From contig NZ_CP019038.1 in assembly GCF_001941825.1 (NCBI RefSeq), positions 4,960,001-5,024,000 on the forward strand: a stretch of DNA of 64,000 bases, read 5' to 3'. The position numbers were made by a program, and so were the translations under genes. The DNA is from Massilia putida (GTDB lineage Bacteria > Pseudomonadota > Gammaproteobacteria > Burkholderiales > Burkholderiaceae_D). This document shows, in pieces, positions 35,478-46,057 of this stretch; the stretch's first letter is position 1, and the number at the start of each line of letters is the position of its first letter. The notes under the pieces are model-generated. The model saw only the letters and a list, made by a program, of their open reading frames with translations. It did not search any database and was not told the origin of the DNA.

Positions 35478-38333
35478 ATGGCAACGAATAACAAGACTTA
35501 CAATGTGCACCACCCGTTGAACCCGATGGCGATCGCCGTCGCCTGCGCCATCCTCGGCGCGACCGTGACCGCCTCGGCGCAGACCGCGCACGATGGGCAG
35601 GCCATCCAGCAGGTCGAAGTGACGGGCATCCGCGCGTCGAAGCAAAAGTCGCTGGAAAAGAAGCGCAACAACGACACGATGAGCGAAGTCGTGACGGCGG
35701 AAGACGTGGGCAAGATGCCCGACAAGAACGTGGCCGACGCGCTGCAGAAGCTCCCCGGCGTGAACACCTTGGCCGGCAGCGGCGGGCAGGGCGGCTACGA
35801 CGAGAACGACCGCGTGAGCATGCGCGGCACGAGCCCCAGCCTGTCGCTCACGACGATCAACGGCCATTCCGTCGCGACGGCCGACTGGGACGCGAGCGAC
35901 CAGCTGGCCGGCGGCGCCGGCTCCAGCGGCTCGGGCGCGGCGCGCAGCGTCAGCTTCCTTCTGCTGCCGTCCGAGATCGTCAGCCAGGTCGTCGTGCACA
36001 AGAGCGCGGAGGCGGACCAGCTCGAGGGCGGCGTTGCGGGCGCCGTCGACATCATCACGCGCCGTCCGCTCGACAGCAAGAAACCCTTCAGCGCGGAAGC
36101 CAGCGTGCAGGGCGTGTACTCCGACCTGGCCGGCAAGACGAATCCGCAGCTGGCGGCCTTCCTCAACTGGACGAACGCGAACCGCACGGCCGGCGTCATG
36201 CTGCAGGTGTTCGACCAGAAGCGCAATGTGCGGCGCGACAGCCAGCAGATCACGTGGGGCCGCATCGGCGCCGCGACCAACGCCGGCAAGGCGAACGGCG
36301 GCGCGCTCGCGGGCACGCCGTTCGTCTCGGAAGTGATCGAGAGCCTGTTCCAGCAGGAGCGCAAGCGCACCGGCGGCTCGCTCGGCTTTGAACTCAAGGT
36401 GACGGACGACTTCACGATCAACGCCGACATCTTCCGCTCCAAGCTCGACGCCAGCTATTCGAACAACCGCTTCGTCGTGCGGCCGACGAATTCCGTCAGC
36501 GGCGGGATCGTTCCGACCAACGTGACGGTCGCGAACGGCGCCGTGACGAGCGCGCAGTTCAACAACACCGGCGCGGCCACGGGCACGCAGCTGGAATCGC
36601 AGGTCAACCCGAGCGCCGCGTCGCGCACGGGCTATGAAAACGTCGACTTCAAATGGCGCGTCAGCGACGCCCTGCGCGTGACGGGCCGGGGCGGCAGCAC
36701 GAAGGCCGAGGGCGACACCTACCTGTACTGGAATTATGCGTTCCTGCCGAATACCGCGACCGGCTATGTCTACAACGGTCCGAACGATCCGGTGACGGTG
36801 CTGCTGCCGAACGGCGTGTCGGCTGCGAACCTGACGTCGAACCCGGGCAACTCGGGCGCGGACCAAAGCTACAGCCTGCAGCACAGCGAAGACCGCGAGC
36901 ACTACGGCCAGCTCGACGCCGAGTACAGCTTCGAGAACGGCTTCGTGAACAGCATCAAGGTGGGCGTGCGCGGCTCCGATCACAAGCGCTCGGGGGCGCG
37001 TCCGCTGAAGGCCGGCCTGCCCGAGAACGCGGCGCAGAACGGCCAGGTGCCCGCCGCATCGCTGCCCGTCATCGGCTGGACCGGCGCGACGTTCCCGTCC
37101 GACTTCGGTAGCAACCTGGGCGCGACCGGCGCCACCGGGCCCTATATCTCGCCCGATGCAGTCGTATCCTGGTCGCAGGCCAACCTGAACGCGAATGAAG
37201 CGTTCAACAAACCGGTATCCGGCGTCTTCACCGTGAAGGAAAAAGTGAAGGCCGGGTATGTGATGGCGCGCTTCGGCGGCGAACGGTGGCGCGGCAACGC
37301 GGGCGTGCGCCTCGTGCGCACGGAAACCAGCGTGACGACGAACACCGGCCTGCCGTGCGGCGTGCCATCGGCCGTGAACGGCATCACCTACGGCAGCCCC
37401 GCACAGGCGGCGGCCTGCGCCGGCTTCGTGCCGGCGGGCGGCAAGCTGACGACCGGTTCGCGCTTCGGCAACTTCTACACCTTGACGACGGATTCCAGCT
37501 ACACGAAGGCGCTGCCCAGCATGAACCTCGTCTATGACGCGACGAAAGACCTCGTGCTGCGCACGGCAGCGGCACGCGTGATGTCGCGGCCGGACTACAG
37601 CGCGCTCGGCGCCAGCATCAGCGGTTTCGGCTACAACCCGGCGGCGATCCCGGTATCGACCGCATCGGGCGGCAACGCGAAGCTGGGCCCCGTCCTTGCC
37701 AACAACTACAACGTCGGCGTCGAGTGGTACTTCCAGCCGCGCAGCCTGCTCTCCGCGCAGCTGTTCCTCATCGACTTCGATGCGCTGGTCGGTTCCGGCA
37801 CGTCGACGCAGCAGCTGCTCAACACGGCGGTGCCGGCATCGCTGGGCGGGCCGCAGGTCGTGAGCACGGTGGTCAGCTCCCCGGTGATGACGAAGGGCCG
37901 CTCGAAGGGCATCGAACTCGGTTACGAGCAGCCCGTGTGGGGCGGCTTCGGCATCCAGGCCAATTACACGTACGTCGATGCGAAGGAGGCGAGCGGCCTG
38001 CCGATGCTGGGCGCGTCGCGCAACTCGTACACGGCGGGCGGCTTCTACGAGAACGACAAGTTCAGCGCGCGCCTCGTGTACTCGTGGCGCGGCGCCGCTC
38101 GCACCGGCCTGTACGGCCTGTCGCAGAACTATGCGGCGGCGTCGGGCACCGTCGCGGCCTCGCTCAACTACACGCTGACGGAGTCGATCACGCTGACGTT
38201 CGAGGGCCTGAACCTGAACAGTCCGACGCTGCGCTACTACAACGCCGCCGACGCGAACATCCCGTTCGCCGCGACGACGGCCCTGCACAGCAGCGGGCGC
38301 CAGTACTACTTCGGCGCGCGCTTCAAGTATTGA
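35478..38333 (+). CDS. TonB-dependent outer-membrane receptor of the uronate locus
   Basis: A 951-residue TonB-dependent receptor. The signal peptide ends near TVTASAQ. The plug includes VEVTGIRASKQKSLEKKRN, EDVGKMPDKNVADALQKLPG, SMRGTSPSLSLTTINGH and AEADQLEGGVAGAVDIITRR. The barrel ends in a terminal aromatic strand (YYFGARFKY), as in intact receptors. The ATG at 35478 sits just after AGGAGTTGGAG; an upstream ATG in frame would lack this. It lies between GH88 and GH35 and starts 11 bp before the next gene ends its leader, so it is probably the outer-membrane gate for the oligosaccharides. Confidence 0.93.
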   Translation: MATNNKTYNVHHPLNPMAIAVACAILGATVTASAQTAHDGQAIQQVEVTGIRASKQKSLEKKRNNDTMSEVVTAEDVGKMPDKNVADALQKLPGVNTLAGSGGQGGYDENDRVSMRGTSPSLSLTTINGHSVATADWDASDQLAGGAGSSGSGAARSVSFLLLPSEIVSQVVVHKSAEADQLEGGVAGAVDIITRRPLDSKKPFSAEASVQGVYSDLAGKTNPQLAAFLNWTNANRTAGVMLQVFDQKRNVRRDSQQITWGRIGAATNAGKANGGALAGTPFVSEVIESLFQQERKRTGGSLGFELKVTDDFTINADIFRSKLDASYSNNRFVVRPTNSVSGGIVPTNVTVANGAVTSAQFNNTGAATGTQLESQVNPSAASRTGYENVDFKWRVSDALRVTGRGGSTKAEGDTYLYWNYAFLPNTATGYVYNGPNDPVTVLLPNGVSAANLTSNPGNSGADQSYSLQHSEDREHYGQLDAEYSFENGFVNSIKVGVRGSDHKRSGARPLKAGLPENAAQNGQVPAASLPVIGWTGATFPSDFGSNLGATGATGPYISPDAVVSWSQANLNANEAFNKPVSGVFTVKEKVKAGYVMARFGGERWRGNAGVRLVRTETSVTTNTGLPCGVPSAVNGITYGSPAQAAACAGFVPAGGKLTTGSRFGNFYTLTTDSSYTKALPSMNLVYDATKDLVLRTAAARVMSRPDYSALGASISGFGYNPAAIPVSTASGGNAKLGPVLANNYNVGVEWYFQPRSLLSAQLFLIDFDALVGSGTSTQQLLNTAVPASLGGPQVVSTVVSSPVMTKGRSKGIELGYEQPVWGGFGIQANYTYVDAKEASGLPMLGASRNSYTAGGFYENDKFSARLVYSWRGAARTGLYGLSQNYAAASGTVAASLNYTLTESITLTFEGLNLNSPTLRYYNAADANIPFAATTALHSSGRQYYFGARFKY

Positions 38334-38343
38334 AAGGCGGGAG

Positions 38344-40098
38344 ATGGGTGATTTTCGTATCGAAGGCGACGGCTTCCTGCTGAACGGGCGGCCCTTCCGG
38401 ATCCTGTCCGGCGCGATGCACTATTTCCGCATCCCGCCCGCGTACTGGGAAGACCGGCTGAGGAAGCTGCAGGCGATGGGACTGAACACGGTCGAGACCT
38501 ACGTCGCGTGGAATATGCACGAGCCGCGGCCCGGACAATTCGACTTCGACGGCATGGCGGACCTCGTGCGCTTCGTCGAGACGGCGCAGGCGTTGGGCCT
38601 GTACGTGATCGTGCGTCCGGGCCCGTTCATCTGCGCGGAGTGGGAATTTGGCGGCCTGCCGGCCTGGCTGCTCGCCGATCCGGACATGGAGGTGCGCTGC
38701 TGCTACCCGCCTTATCTGGCGGCCGTGCGGCGCTTTTACGAAGCGCTGCTGCCACGCTTGTTGCCGCTGCAGATCCAGCGCGGCGGCCCGGTCATCGCGA
38801 TGCAGGTCGAGAACGAGTACGGCAGCTACGGCAGCGACCAGGCGTATCTGGCCTGGCTGCGCGGCCTGATGCTGGAACTGGGCGTCGAGACGCTGCTCTT
38901 CACGTCCGACGGCGCGACGGACCACATGCTCACGCACGGCACGCTGGACGGCGTGTGGAAGACGGCGAACTTCGGCTCGCGCGCGGACGGCGAGTTCGCC
39001 ACGCTGCGCCGCTACCAGCCGGATGCGCCGCTGATGTGCATGGAGTTCTGGAACGGCTGGTTCGACCACTGGGGTGAGCCACACCACACGCGCGATGCGG
39101 AGGATGCCGCCGCCGCGCTGGACGAGATTCTCGCGGCCGGGGCCTCCGTCAACGTCTACATGTTCCACGGCGGGACGAGCTTCGGCTTCATGAACGGGGC
39201 GAACACCGACCTGGAGACGCGCCGCTACCAGCCGACCGTGAACTCGTACGATTACGACGCGCCGCTGAGCGAAGATGGGCAACCGACGGCGAAATACCAC
39301 GCGTTCCGGCGCGTGATCGGCAAGCATGTCGACCTGCCGCCGCCGGTCCTGCCGGCGCCGGTGCCGCGGCTCGATCTTGGCGCCATCCGCTTCGCGGACT
39401 ACGCGGCGCTGGCGGACAACCTGGTCCGGTTGGGCACGGCCATCGAAGCGGCCGCGCCGCGCTCGATGGAAGCGCTGGGGCAGTCGTATGGCTACACGTT
39501 GTACCGCACCCGGGCGCGTCATCCGGCCGGCACCGTCCGGCTGTCGGCGGAGCGCGTGCACGACCGCGCCCAGGTCTTCGTCGACGGCGTGCCGGCGGGC
39601 GTGCTGGAACGCGACGGCGATCTCGCCATCGACGTCGAGCTGCCCGGCGGCCCGTGCGTCATCGAACTGCTCGTCGAGAACCAGGGCCGGGTGAACTACG
39701 GCCCGGACCTGCAGGACCGCAAAGGCTTGCTGGGCTGGGTCAGGCTCGGCATCAATAAGCTGTATCACTGGGAGATGATTCCGTTACCGTTGTGTCATCC
39801 GGACGTGCTAGATTTTGGCGCGTACGGTGGCGAACCGATGGATCGTCCGGGGTTCCACCGCGCGGCATTCGACGTGGCGGCGCCGGGCGACTGCTTCCTC
39901 GACCTGTCCGGCTGGACGAAGGGCGTCGCATGGCTGAACGGTTTCAATCTCGGCCGCTACTGGGAGCGCGGTCCGCAGCGCCGCCTGTACGTGCCGGCGC
40001 CGCTGCTCAAGCGAGGCCGCAACGAATTGATCGTGTTCGAACAGCATGGCAGCGCATGCCGCACGGCGGCGCTGCATGCGGACAGGGGAGAAGCATGA
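38344..40098 (+). CDS. GH35 beta-galactosidase
   Basis: A 584-residue retaining beta-galactosidase without signal peptide, so cytoplasmic. The catalytic TIM barrel comes first (about residues 10-330). The acid/base is Glu158 in QVENEYGSYG and the nucleophile Glu234 in MEFWNGWFDHWG; VRPGPFICAEWEFGG and NVYMFHGGTSFGFMNG are family signatures. The C-terminal beta-sandwich domains include FLDLSGWTKGVAWLNGFNLG, a galactose-binding jelly-roll typical of GH35. It follows the TBDR by 10 bp and overlaps the phospholipase start by four bases. Confidence 0.95.
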   Translation: MGDFRIEGDGFLLNGRPFRILSGAMHYFRIPPAYWEDRLRKLQAMGLNTVETYVAWNMHEPRPGQFDFDGMADLVRFVETAQALGLYVIVRPGPFICAEWEFGGLPAWLLADPDMEVRCCYPPYLAAVRRFYEALLPRLLPLQIQRGGPVIAMQVENEYGSYGSDQAYLAWLRGLMLELGVETLLFTSDGATDHMLTHGTLDGVWKTANFGSRADGEFATLRRYQPDAPLMCMEFWNGWFDHWGEPHHTRDAEDAAAALDEILAAGASVNVYMFHGGTSFGFMNGANTDLETRRYQPTVNSYDYDAPLSEDGQPTAKYHAFRRVIGKHVDLPPPVLPAPVPRLDLGAIRFADYAALADNLVRLGTAIEAAAPRSMEALGQSYGYTLYRTRARHPAGTVRLSAERVHDRAQVFVDGVPAGVLERDGDLAIDVELPGGPCVIELLVENQGRVNYGPDLQDRKGLLGWVRLGINKLYHWEMIPLPLCHPDVLDFGAYGGEPMDRPGFHRAAFDVAAPGDCFLDLSGWTKGVAWLNGFNLGRYWERGPQRRLYVPAPLLKRGRNELIVFEQHGSACRTAALHADRGEA

Positions 40099-42164
40099 CC
40101 AGTCTTTCACGCCGCCGCTTCCTCGGGAGCGCCACCGCCGCCAGCGTCCTCGGTGCCATGCCGCCATTGCTGCGTGAGGCGCTGGCGGTGTCACCGAAGC
40201 GCGGCACCGGCAGCATCGCGGACGTGCGCCACGTCGTCATCCTGATGCAGGAAAACCGCTCGTTCGACCACTACTTCGGTACCCTGGCCGGGGTACGCGG
40301 TTTCGGCGACCGCATGGCGATTCCCGTGCGCGACGGCCGCACGGTCTGGCAGCAGCACAATGGCCGGCGCATCGTCATGCCGTACCGGCTCGACGCCGGC
40401 GCGGGCAACGCCCAGCCCGCGCTGGACCTGCCGCACACGTGGCCGGACGCGCAGGCGGCGTGGGACGACGGCCGCCTGAACGCGTGGCCGCGCGCCAAGA
40501 CGGATGCGTCGATGGCCTATTACACGCGCGCCGAGCTGCCCGTCCAGTTCGCGCTGGCCGACGCCTTTACGCTATGCGACGCCTACCACTGCTCGCTGCA
40601 GGGCGGCACGAACCCGAACCGGCTGTACATGATGACGGGGACGAACGACCCGTCGGGGCGTCACGGCGGTCCCGCCATCGACAACCGCATGGAAGGCTTC
40701 GGCCCTGTCGAACAGGGTTTCACCTGGACGACTTACGTGGAGCGCCTGGAAGCGGCGGGCGTCAGCTGGAAGGTCTATAACGACATGGCGGACAACTACG
40801 GCTGCAATATGCTGGAAACGTTCAAGAGCTTCCGCGCGGCCCACGCTGCGCGCCCGCATCCGCTGGCAGACAAGGGTTTGTCGACGACCTTGCGCGACGC
40901 CACGCTGGACGGCCTGCGCGACGACGTCGTGAACGGCCGCCTGCCGCAGGTCAGCTGGGTCATCCCGCCGCGCCTGTACAGCGAACACCCGGGACCGTCC
41001 ACGCCCGTGCAGGGCGGCGCGTACACCCTGCAGGTGCTGGAAGCGCTGCTCGCGGACCCCGACGTCTGGAGCGGTACCGTGTTCCTGCAGATGTACGACG
41101 AGAACGACGCGTTCTTCGACCACGTGCCGCCGCCGGCGCCGCCCGCGTTCGCGCAGGACGGCACGCGCGCGGGCATGTCGACCGTCGACTGCGATGACGA
41201 ATGCCATCGCGACGGGCGGCTGTACGGCCTCGGTCCGCGCGTGCCGATGCTCGTGATGTCCCCGTGGAGCAAGGGCGGCTGGGTGAACTCGCAGGTGTTC
41301 GACCACACGTCGATCCTGCGCTTCCTCGAGCGCCGCTTCGGCGTGCTGGAACCGAACATCAGCGCCTGGCGCCGCGCCGTCTGCGGCGACCTGACGAGCT
41401 GCTTCGATTTCGCGTCGCCGGATGCGTCGACGCCGCGCCTGCCCGTCTACGGCACGGCGCAGGCCGACGCGGAGCGCATCCGCCAGCGCGCCGCGCCGGC
41501 CATCGAAGTGCCGGCGGAGACCGCGCAGGCGGTGCCGCGCCAGGAACCGGGCACGCGGCCGTCGCGGGCGCTGCCTTACCACCTCGAAGTGCTGGCCGAA
41601 CCGCGCGCGGACGGCATCGCGCTCGCCTTCGCCAACGCCGGCACGGCCGGCGCCGTGTTTCACGTGTACGACCGCCTGCGCCTCGGCCGCATCCCGCGCC
41701 GCTACACGGTGGAGGCGGGCAAGCAGCTGGCCGACGTATGGACGGCGCCGCCCGTCGCCGCGAGCAGCGTGCCGGTGAAAGCCCCGCCGGCCGGGGCCTA
41801 CGATCTATGGATTCTCGGCCCGAACGGTTTCCATCGTGGCCTGCGCGGCGCGGGCGTGCCGGCCATCGTTGTGCGTGCCATGCGCGACGGCGAGCGCATC
41901 GTGCTCGAACTGAGTAACGGCACCGACGCCCCGCACGAAGCGACGTTGACGATGCTTGCCTATGCCTATGCCTATGCCGATCCGGCGCCGGCTGCCTTCA
42001 GCCTTGGGCCCGGCGCCGTCGAACGCGTCGCGCTGCCCGGTCCGTGGTACGACGCCGTCGTGCGCAGCGGCGATGCCGCCTGGCGTTTCGCCGGCCGCAT
42101 CGAAACGGGCTACGACGGCACCAGCGATCCCGCGACGACCCTCGCGTCCACTCAACCCTGGTAG
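40095..42164 (+). CDS. Phospholipase C, phosphocholine-specific type (Tat-exported)
   Basis: Bacterial non-hemolytic-type phospholipase C, 689 residues. A twin-arginine signal is at the N-terminus (SRRRFLGSATAASVL). The phosphoesterase domain (about residues 45-430) has HVVILMQENRSFDHYFG and the metal-ligand region YDENDAFFDHVPPP. Two small C-terminal domains of the DUF756 type follow (about residues 480-680), as in Pseudomonas PlcH/PlcN. It would cleave phosphatidylcholine or sphingomyelin head groups outside the cytoplasm. Its ATGA overlap with GH35 ties it to a sugar operon, an unusual partner. Confidence 0.93.
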   Translation: MTSLSRRRFLGSATAASVLGAMPPLLREALAVSPKRGTGSIADVRHVVILMQENRSFDHYFGTLAGVRGFGDRMAIPVRDGRTVWQQHNGRRIVMPYRLDAGAGNAQPALDLPHTWPDAQAAWDDGRLNAWPRAKTDASMAYYTRAELPVQFALADAFTLCDAYHCSLQGGTNPNRLYMMTGTNDPSGRHGGPAIDNRMEGFGPVEQGFTWTTYVERLEAAGVSWKVYNDMADNYGCNMLETFKSFRAAHAARPHPLADKGLSTTLRDATLDGLRDDVVNGRLPQVSWVIPPRLYSEHPGPSTPVQGGAYTLQVLEALLADPDVWSGTVFLQMYDENDAFFDHVPPPAPPAFAQDGTRAGMSTVDCDDECHRDGRLYGLGPRVPMLVMSPWSKGGWVNSQVFDHTSILRFLERRFGVLEPNISAWRRAVCGDLTSCFDFASPDASTPRLPVYGTAQADAERIRQRAAPAIEVPAETAQAVPRQEPGTRPSRALPYHLEVLAEPRADGIALAFANAGTAGAVFHVYDRLRLGRIPRRYTVEAGKQLADVWTAPPVAASSVPVKAPPAGAYDLWILGPNGFHRGLRGAGVPAIVVRAMRDGERIVLELSNGTDAPHEATLTMLAYAYAYADPAPAAFSLGPGAVERVALPGPWYDAVVRSGDAAWRFAGRIETGYDGTSDPATTLASTQPW

Positions 42165-42175
42165 CAGGAGCCAGC

Positions 42176-43242
<1,067 letters not shown>

Positions 43243-43246
<4 letters not shown>

Positions 43247-45126
43247 AGCGACGGGTTTTTCTCGCCGGCTCCATGCTGGCCTGCACCGCCAGCGGATGGG
43301 GCGCGACGCGCACGGCGCCCGCACCGTGGGGCGCTGTCCCGAACGCGCGGCAGCTGCGCTGGCACGCGCTGGAGGCCTGCGCCTTCGTCCACTTCGGCAT
43401 GAACACGCTGACGGGACGCGAGTGGGGCGACGGCAGCGATCCTCCATCCACGTTCGATCCGTCCGGATTCGACGCCGACCAGATCGCGCAGTGTGCGCGC
43501 GACGCCGGGCTGCGCGGCCTGATCTTCACGGCGAAACACCACGACGGCTTTTGCCTGTGGCCCAGCGCGCATACCGAGTACAGCATCCGCAATAGTCCGT
43601 TCAGGGACGGCAAGGCGGACCTCGTGCGTGACATGGCCGACGCCTGCCGCCGGCACGGGCTGGCGTTCGGCGTCTACCTGTCGCCATGGGACCGCCACCA
43701 TGCGGACTACGGGCGCCCGGCCTATGTGGACTATTTTCGCAACCAACTGCGGGAACTGCTGACGCAATACGGCGACATCTTCGAAGTGTGGTTCGACAGC
43801 GCGAACGGCGGCGACGGCTATTACGGCGGCATGCGCGGCGTGCGCCGCATCGATGCCGCGAGCTATTACGACTGGCCGACGACGTGGCGCCTCGTCCACG
43901 AACTGCAGCCGATGGCGGCCGTCTGGGGCACGGTGGGGTCGGAGCTGCGCTGGGTCGGCAATGAAGCCGGCTACGCGGGCGATCCATGCTGGGCCACGAT
44001 GGACACGGGGCCGTTCGAGGTCGAGAAAAACCTGCACGGCGTGCGCAACGGCGCCGTGTGGCGGCCGGCCGAGGTGGATGTGTCGATCCGGCCCGGATGG
44101 TTCTGGAAGGCGCGCGAGGATGCACAGGTCAAGACGCCCGCCGGGCTGTTGACGATCTATCTGGAATCGGTGGGACGGGGCGCCGGCCTGCTGTTGAACA
44201 TCGCGCCGGACCGCGCGGGGCGCGTACCGGACCGGGATGCGGCCAGCCTGCGGGACTGGGGCGCGCTGCTGCGGCAGACGTTCGCCACCAATCTGGCACG
44301 GGGCGCGAACGTCCAGGCAAGCAGCGAGCATCCGGGTTATGCGGCCGCGCAGCTGATCGCGGATACCGATGGGTATTGGTGCGCGGAGGAGGGCGCGACC
44401 TCGGCCGGCGTCGAACTCGTGCTGGCGGGCGAACGCGCCTTCGACCTCGTGCGCCTGCGCGAACACCTGCCGCTCGGGCAGCGCGTCGGCGCGTTCGCCA
44501 TCGATGCGTGGCGTGACGGCGCATGGGCCGAGATCGCGCACGGCACGTCCGTCGGCAGCCAGCGCCTGTTGCGGCTCGCGCAGCCGGTGCGCACGGATCG
44601 GGTGCGCCTGCGCGTGCTCGACGCCGTCGCCAGCCCGGCCTTGCGCGGCTTCGGACTGTTCCTGCTGCCGGCGGCAGCCGCCGTTCCCCGCGCCCCTGCG
44701 CAACAGGCGCGGGGGCCGCATCTGCGTGTGCTGGCCGCCAGCTCGCCCGGCGCCGCCGCGCTGTTGGACGGCGACCCGGACACGTTCTGGCTGGCGCGCG
44801 GCGCACCGCCGCAGGTCACGCTCGCATTGGACGAGCGCACGACATTGGTCGCCATCGCCCTGCTGCCGGCCCGTCATCTGCCGCCGGGCGCCGGCCATCC
44901 GTTGCGCTGCCTCGTACAGGTCGGCACCGACACGGGACACTGGGTCACGACGGTCGATGCCGAACTGGCCAACGTGGCCGCGAACCCCATCGAGCAATAC
45001 CTGCCATTCGACCGTCCGCACGCGACGCGCTTCGTGCGCGTGCGCATCACGCGCGCCCGCGACGGCCTGCCGGCCGCCATCGCGGGCATTGCCGCCATTC
45101 CTTCCAACTCACCTGAATCACCATGA
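43243..45126 (+). CDS. GH29 alpha-L-fucosidase with C-terminal discoidin-like domains
   Basis: Exported retaining alpha-L-fucosidase of 627 residues. The N-terminus MKRRVFLAGSMLACTASG has a twin-arginine-like or imperfect lipobox signal. The GH29 barrel covers about residues 30-345, with TAKHHDGFCLWPS, GVYLSPWDRH and the nucleophile Asp185 in EVWFDSANGG. Two F5/8 type C-like domains follow (about 355-480 and 490-625), each beginning with an LARGANVQASSEHPGYAA-like segment. GH29 enzymes with this layout often act on alpha-1,3/4-fucose. It overlaps both neighbours by four bases. Confidence 0.93.
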
Positions 45127-45941
45127 CACTCGCATTACGATTCCTCGGCATCGACGAGGGCCGCCAGCGCCTGCACCTGATCGACTCGCAAGACCCGGCC
45201 TTCGGCTGGCAGCGCGACCTGGCCGACTTTCCGCTCGCGCGCGACCTGCAGCGCATTGGGCCGAACCGCGCCCTCGTCGGCTTCGAGCGCGGCTTCTTCG
45301 AGATCGACATTGACAGCGGCGACATCGTCCGCGTCTGCGACCGCTGGTCCGGCGTGACGGCGGCGCGCCGGCTCGATGACGGCCGCACGCTCGTCACGGG
45401 CATGAATCTGGACGGCGGCGACAACGATATTGACGTGCTGACGCTCGACGCCGACCTGCTCGTGATCGCGAGGGCCCGGCGCGACGGCGACTACGTGCGC
45501 CTGATGCGCCCGGCGGGCGACGGCTACCTGCTGTGCACGAACGACCATATCCTCGAAACGGATGCGGCGCTGCGGCCCCGGCGCCGGCTGGCCGCGCCGG
45601 GGTTCGAGCATGCGTGGAAGGCCGAACGGCTGGCCGACGGGTCGACGCTCGTCGCGGCCGGCTATGGTGCATTCGTGGCGCGCTTCGACGCGGACGGGCG
45701 GCTCGTCGGCACGTTCGGCGGCAAGGACGAGGTACCGGAGCAGGTCGCGCCGTTTTTCTACGCGACCTTCCAGGTGCTGGACGACGGCTGCATCGCCGTC
45801 GCCAACTGGCAGGGGCATGGGCCGGACAATGGGCGCAAGGGGCGGCAGCTGCTCGTGTTCGATGCGAATGGTACGCTGCTGGATACGTGGTCGGATCCGG
45901 TGCGGATCTCGTCGCTGCAGGGGATATTGGTGCTGGAGTAG
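45123..45941 (+). CDS. Beta-propeller (PQQ/NHL-like) protein of unknown function
   Basis: A 272-residue protein made of repeated four-stranded blades with patterns such as ARRLDDGRTLVTGMN, KAERLADGSTLVAAGYG and VLDDGCIAVANWQGHG. There is no signal peptide, so cytoplasmic. Propellers of this kind appear in polysaccharide-degradation loci of Bacteroidetes and proteobacteria, without a settled function; lactonase-like or binding roles are possible. The start overlaps the fucosidase stop (ATGA), ending the long coupled operon. A REP-type repeat follows the stop. Confidence 0.75.
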   Translation: MTLALRFLGIDEGRQRLHLIDSQDPAFGWQRDLADFPLARDLQRIGPNRALVGFERGFFEIDIDSGDIVRVCDRWSGVTAARRLDDGRTLVTGMNLDGGDNDIDVLTLDADLLVIARARRDGDYVRLMRPAGDGYLLCTNDHILETDAALRPRRRLAAPGFEHAWKAERLADGSTLVAAGYGAFVARFDADGRLVGTFGGKDEVPEQVAPFFYATFQVLDDGCIAVANWQGHGPDNGRKGRQLLVFDANGTLLDTWSDPVRISSLQGILVLE

Positions 45942-45942
45942 C

Positions 45943-46050
45943 ATCGTCCCCGCGCAGGCGGGGACCCATACTGAGCTACAGAATTCCATATGCTTGATAG
46001 ACCAGCTTCGGCAGCTCAGAATGGATTTCCGCTTTCGCGGGATCGACGGA
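45943..46050. repeat. REP-type intergenic repeat between convergent genes
   Basis: It begins with the hairpin GTCCCCGC / gcag / GCGGGGAC (45946-45965) and ends with a second, weaker hairpin around CCGCtttcGCGG. This paired layout is typical of dispersed REP elements in Burkholderiales. It lies between the convergent propeller and PL8 genes and may serve both as a transcript end. Confidence 0.65.
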
Positions 46051-46057
46051 GCAAGAT

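Noticed and set aside
35364..38288. 974-codon open frame antisense to the second TBDR
   Set aside because: Composition is repetitive R/A/V/G/D with no domain, and the sense strand encodes a complete receptor with signal peptide and ribosome-binding site.
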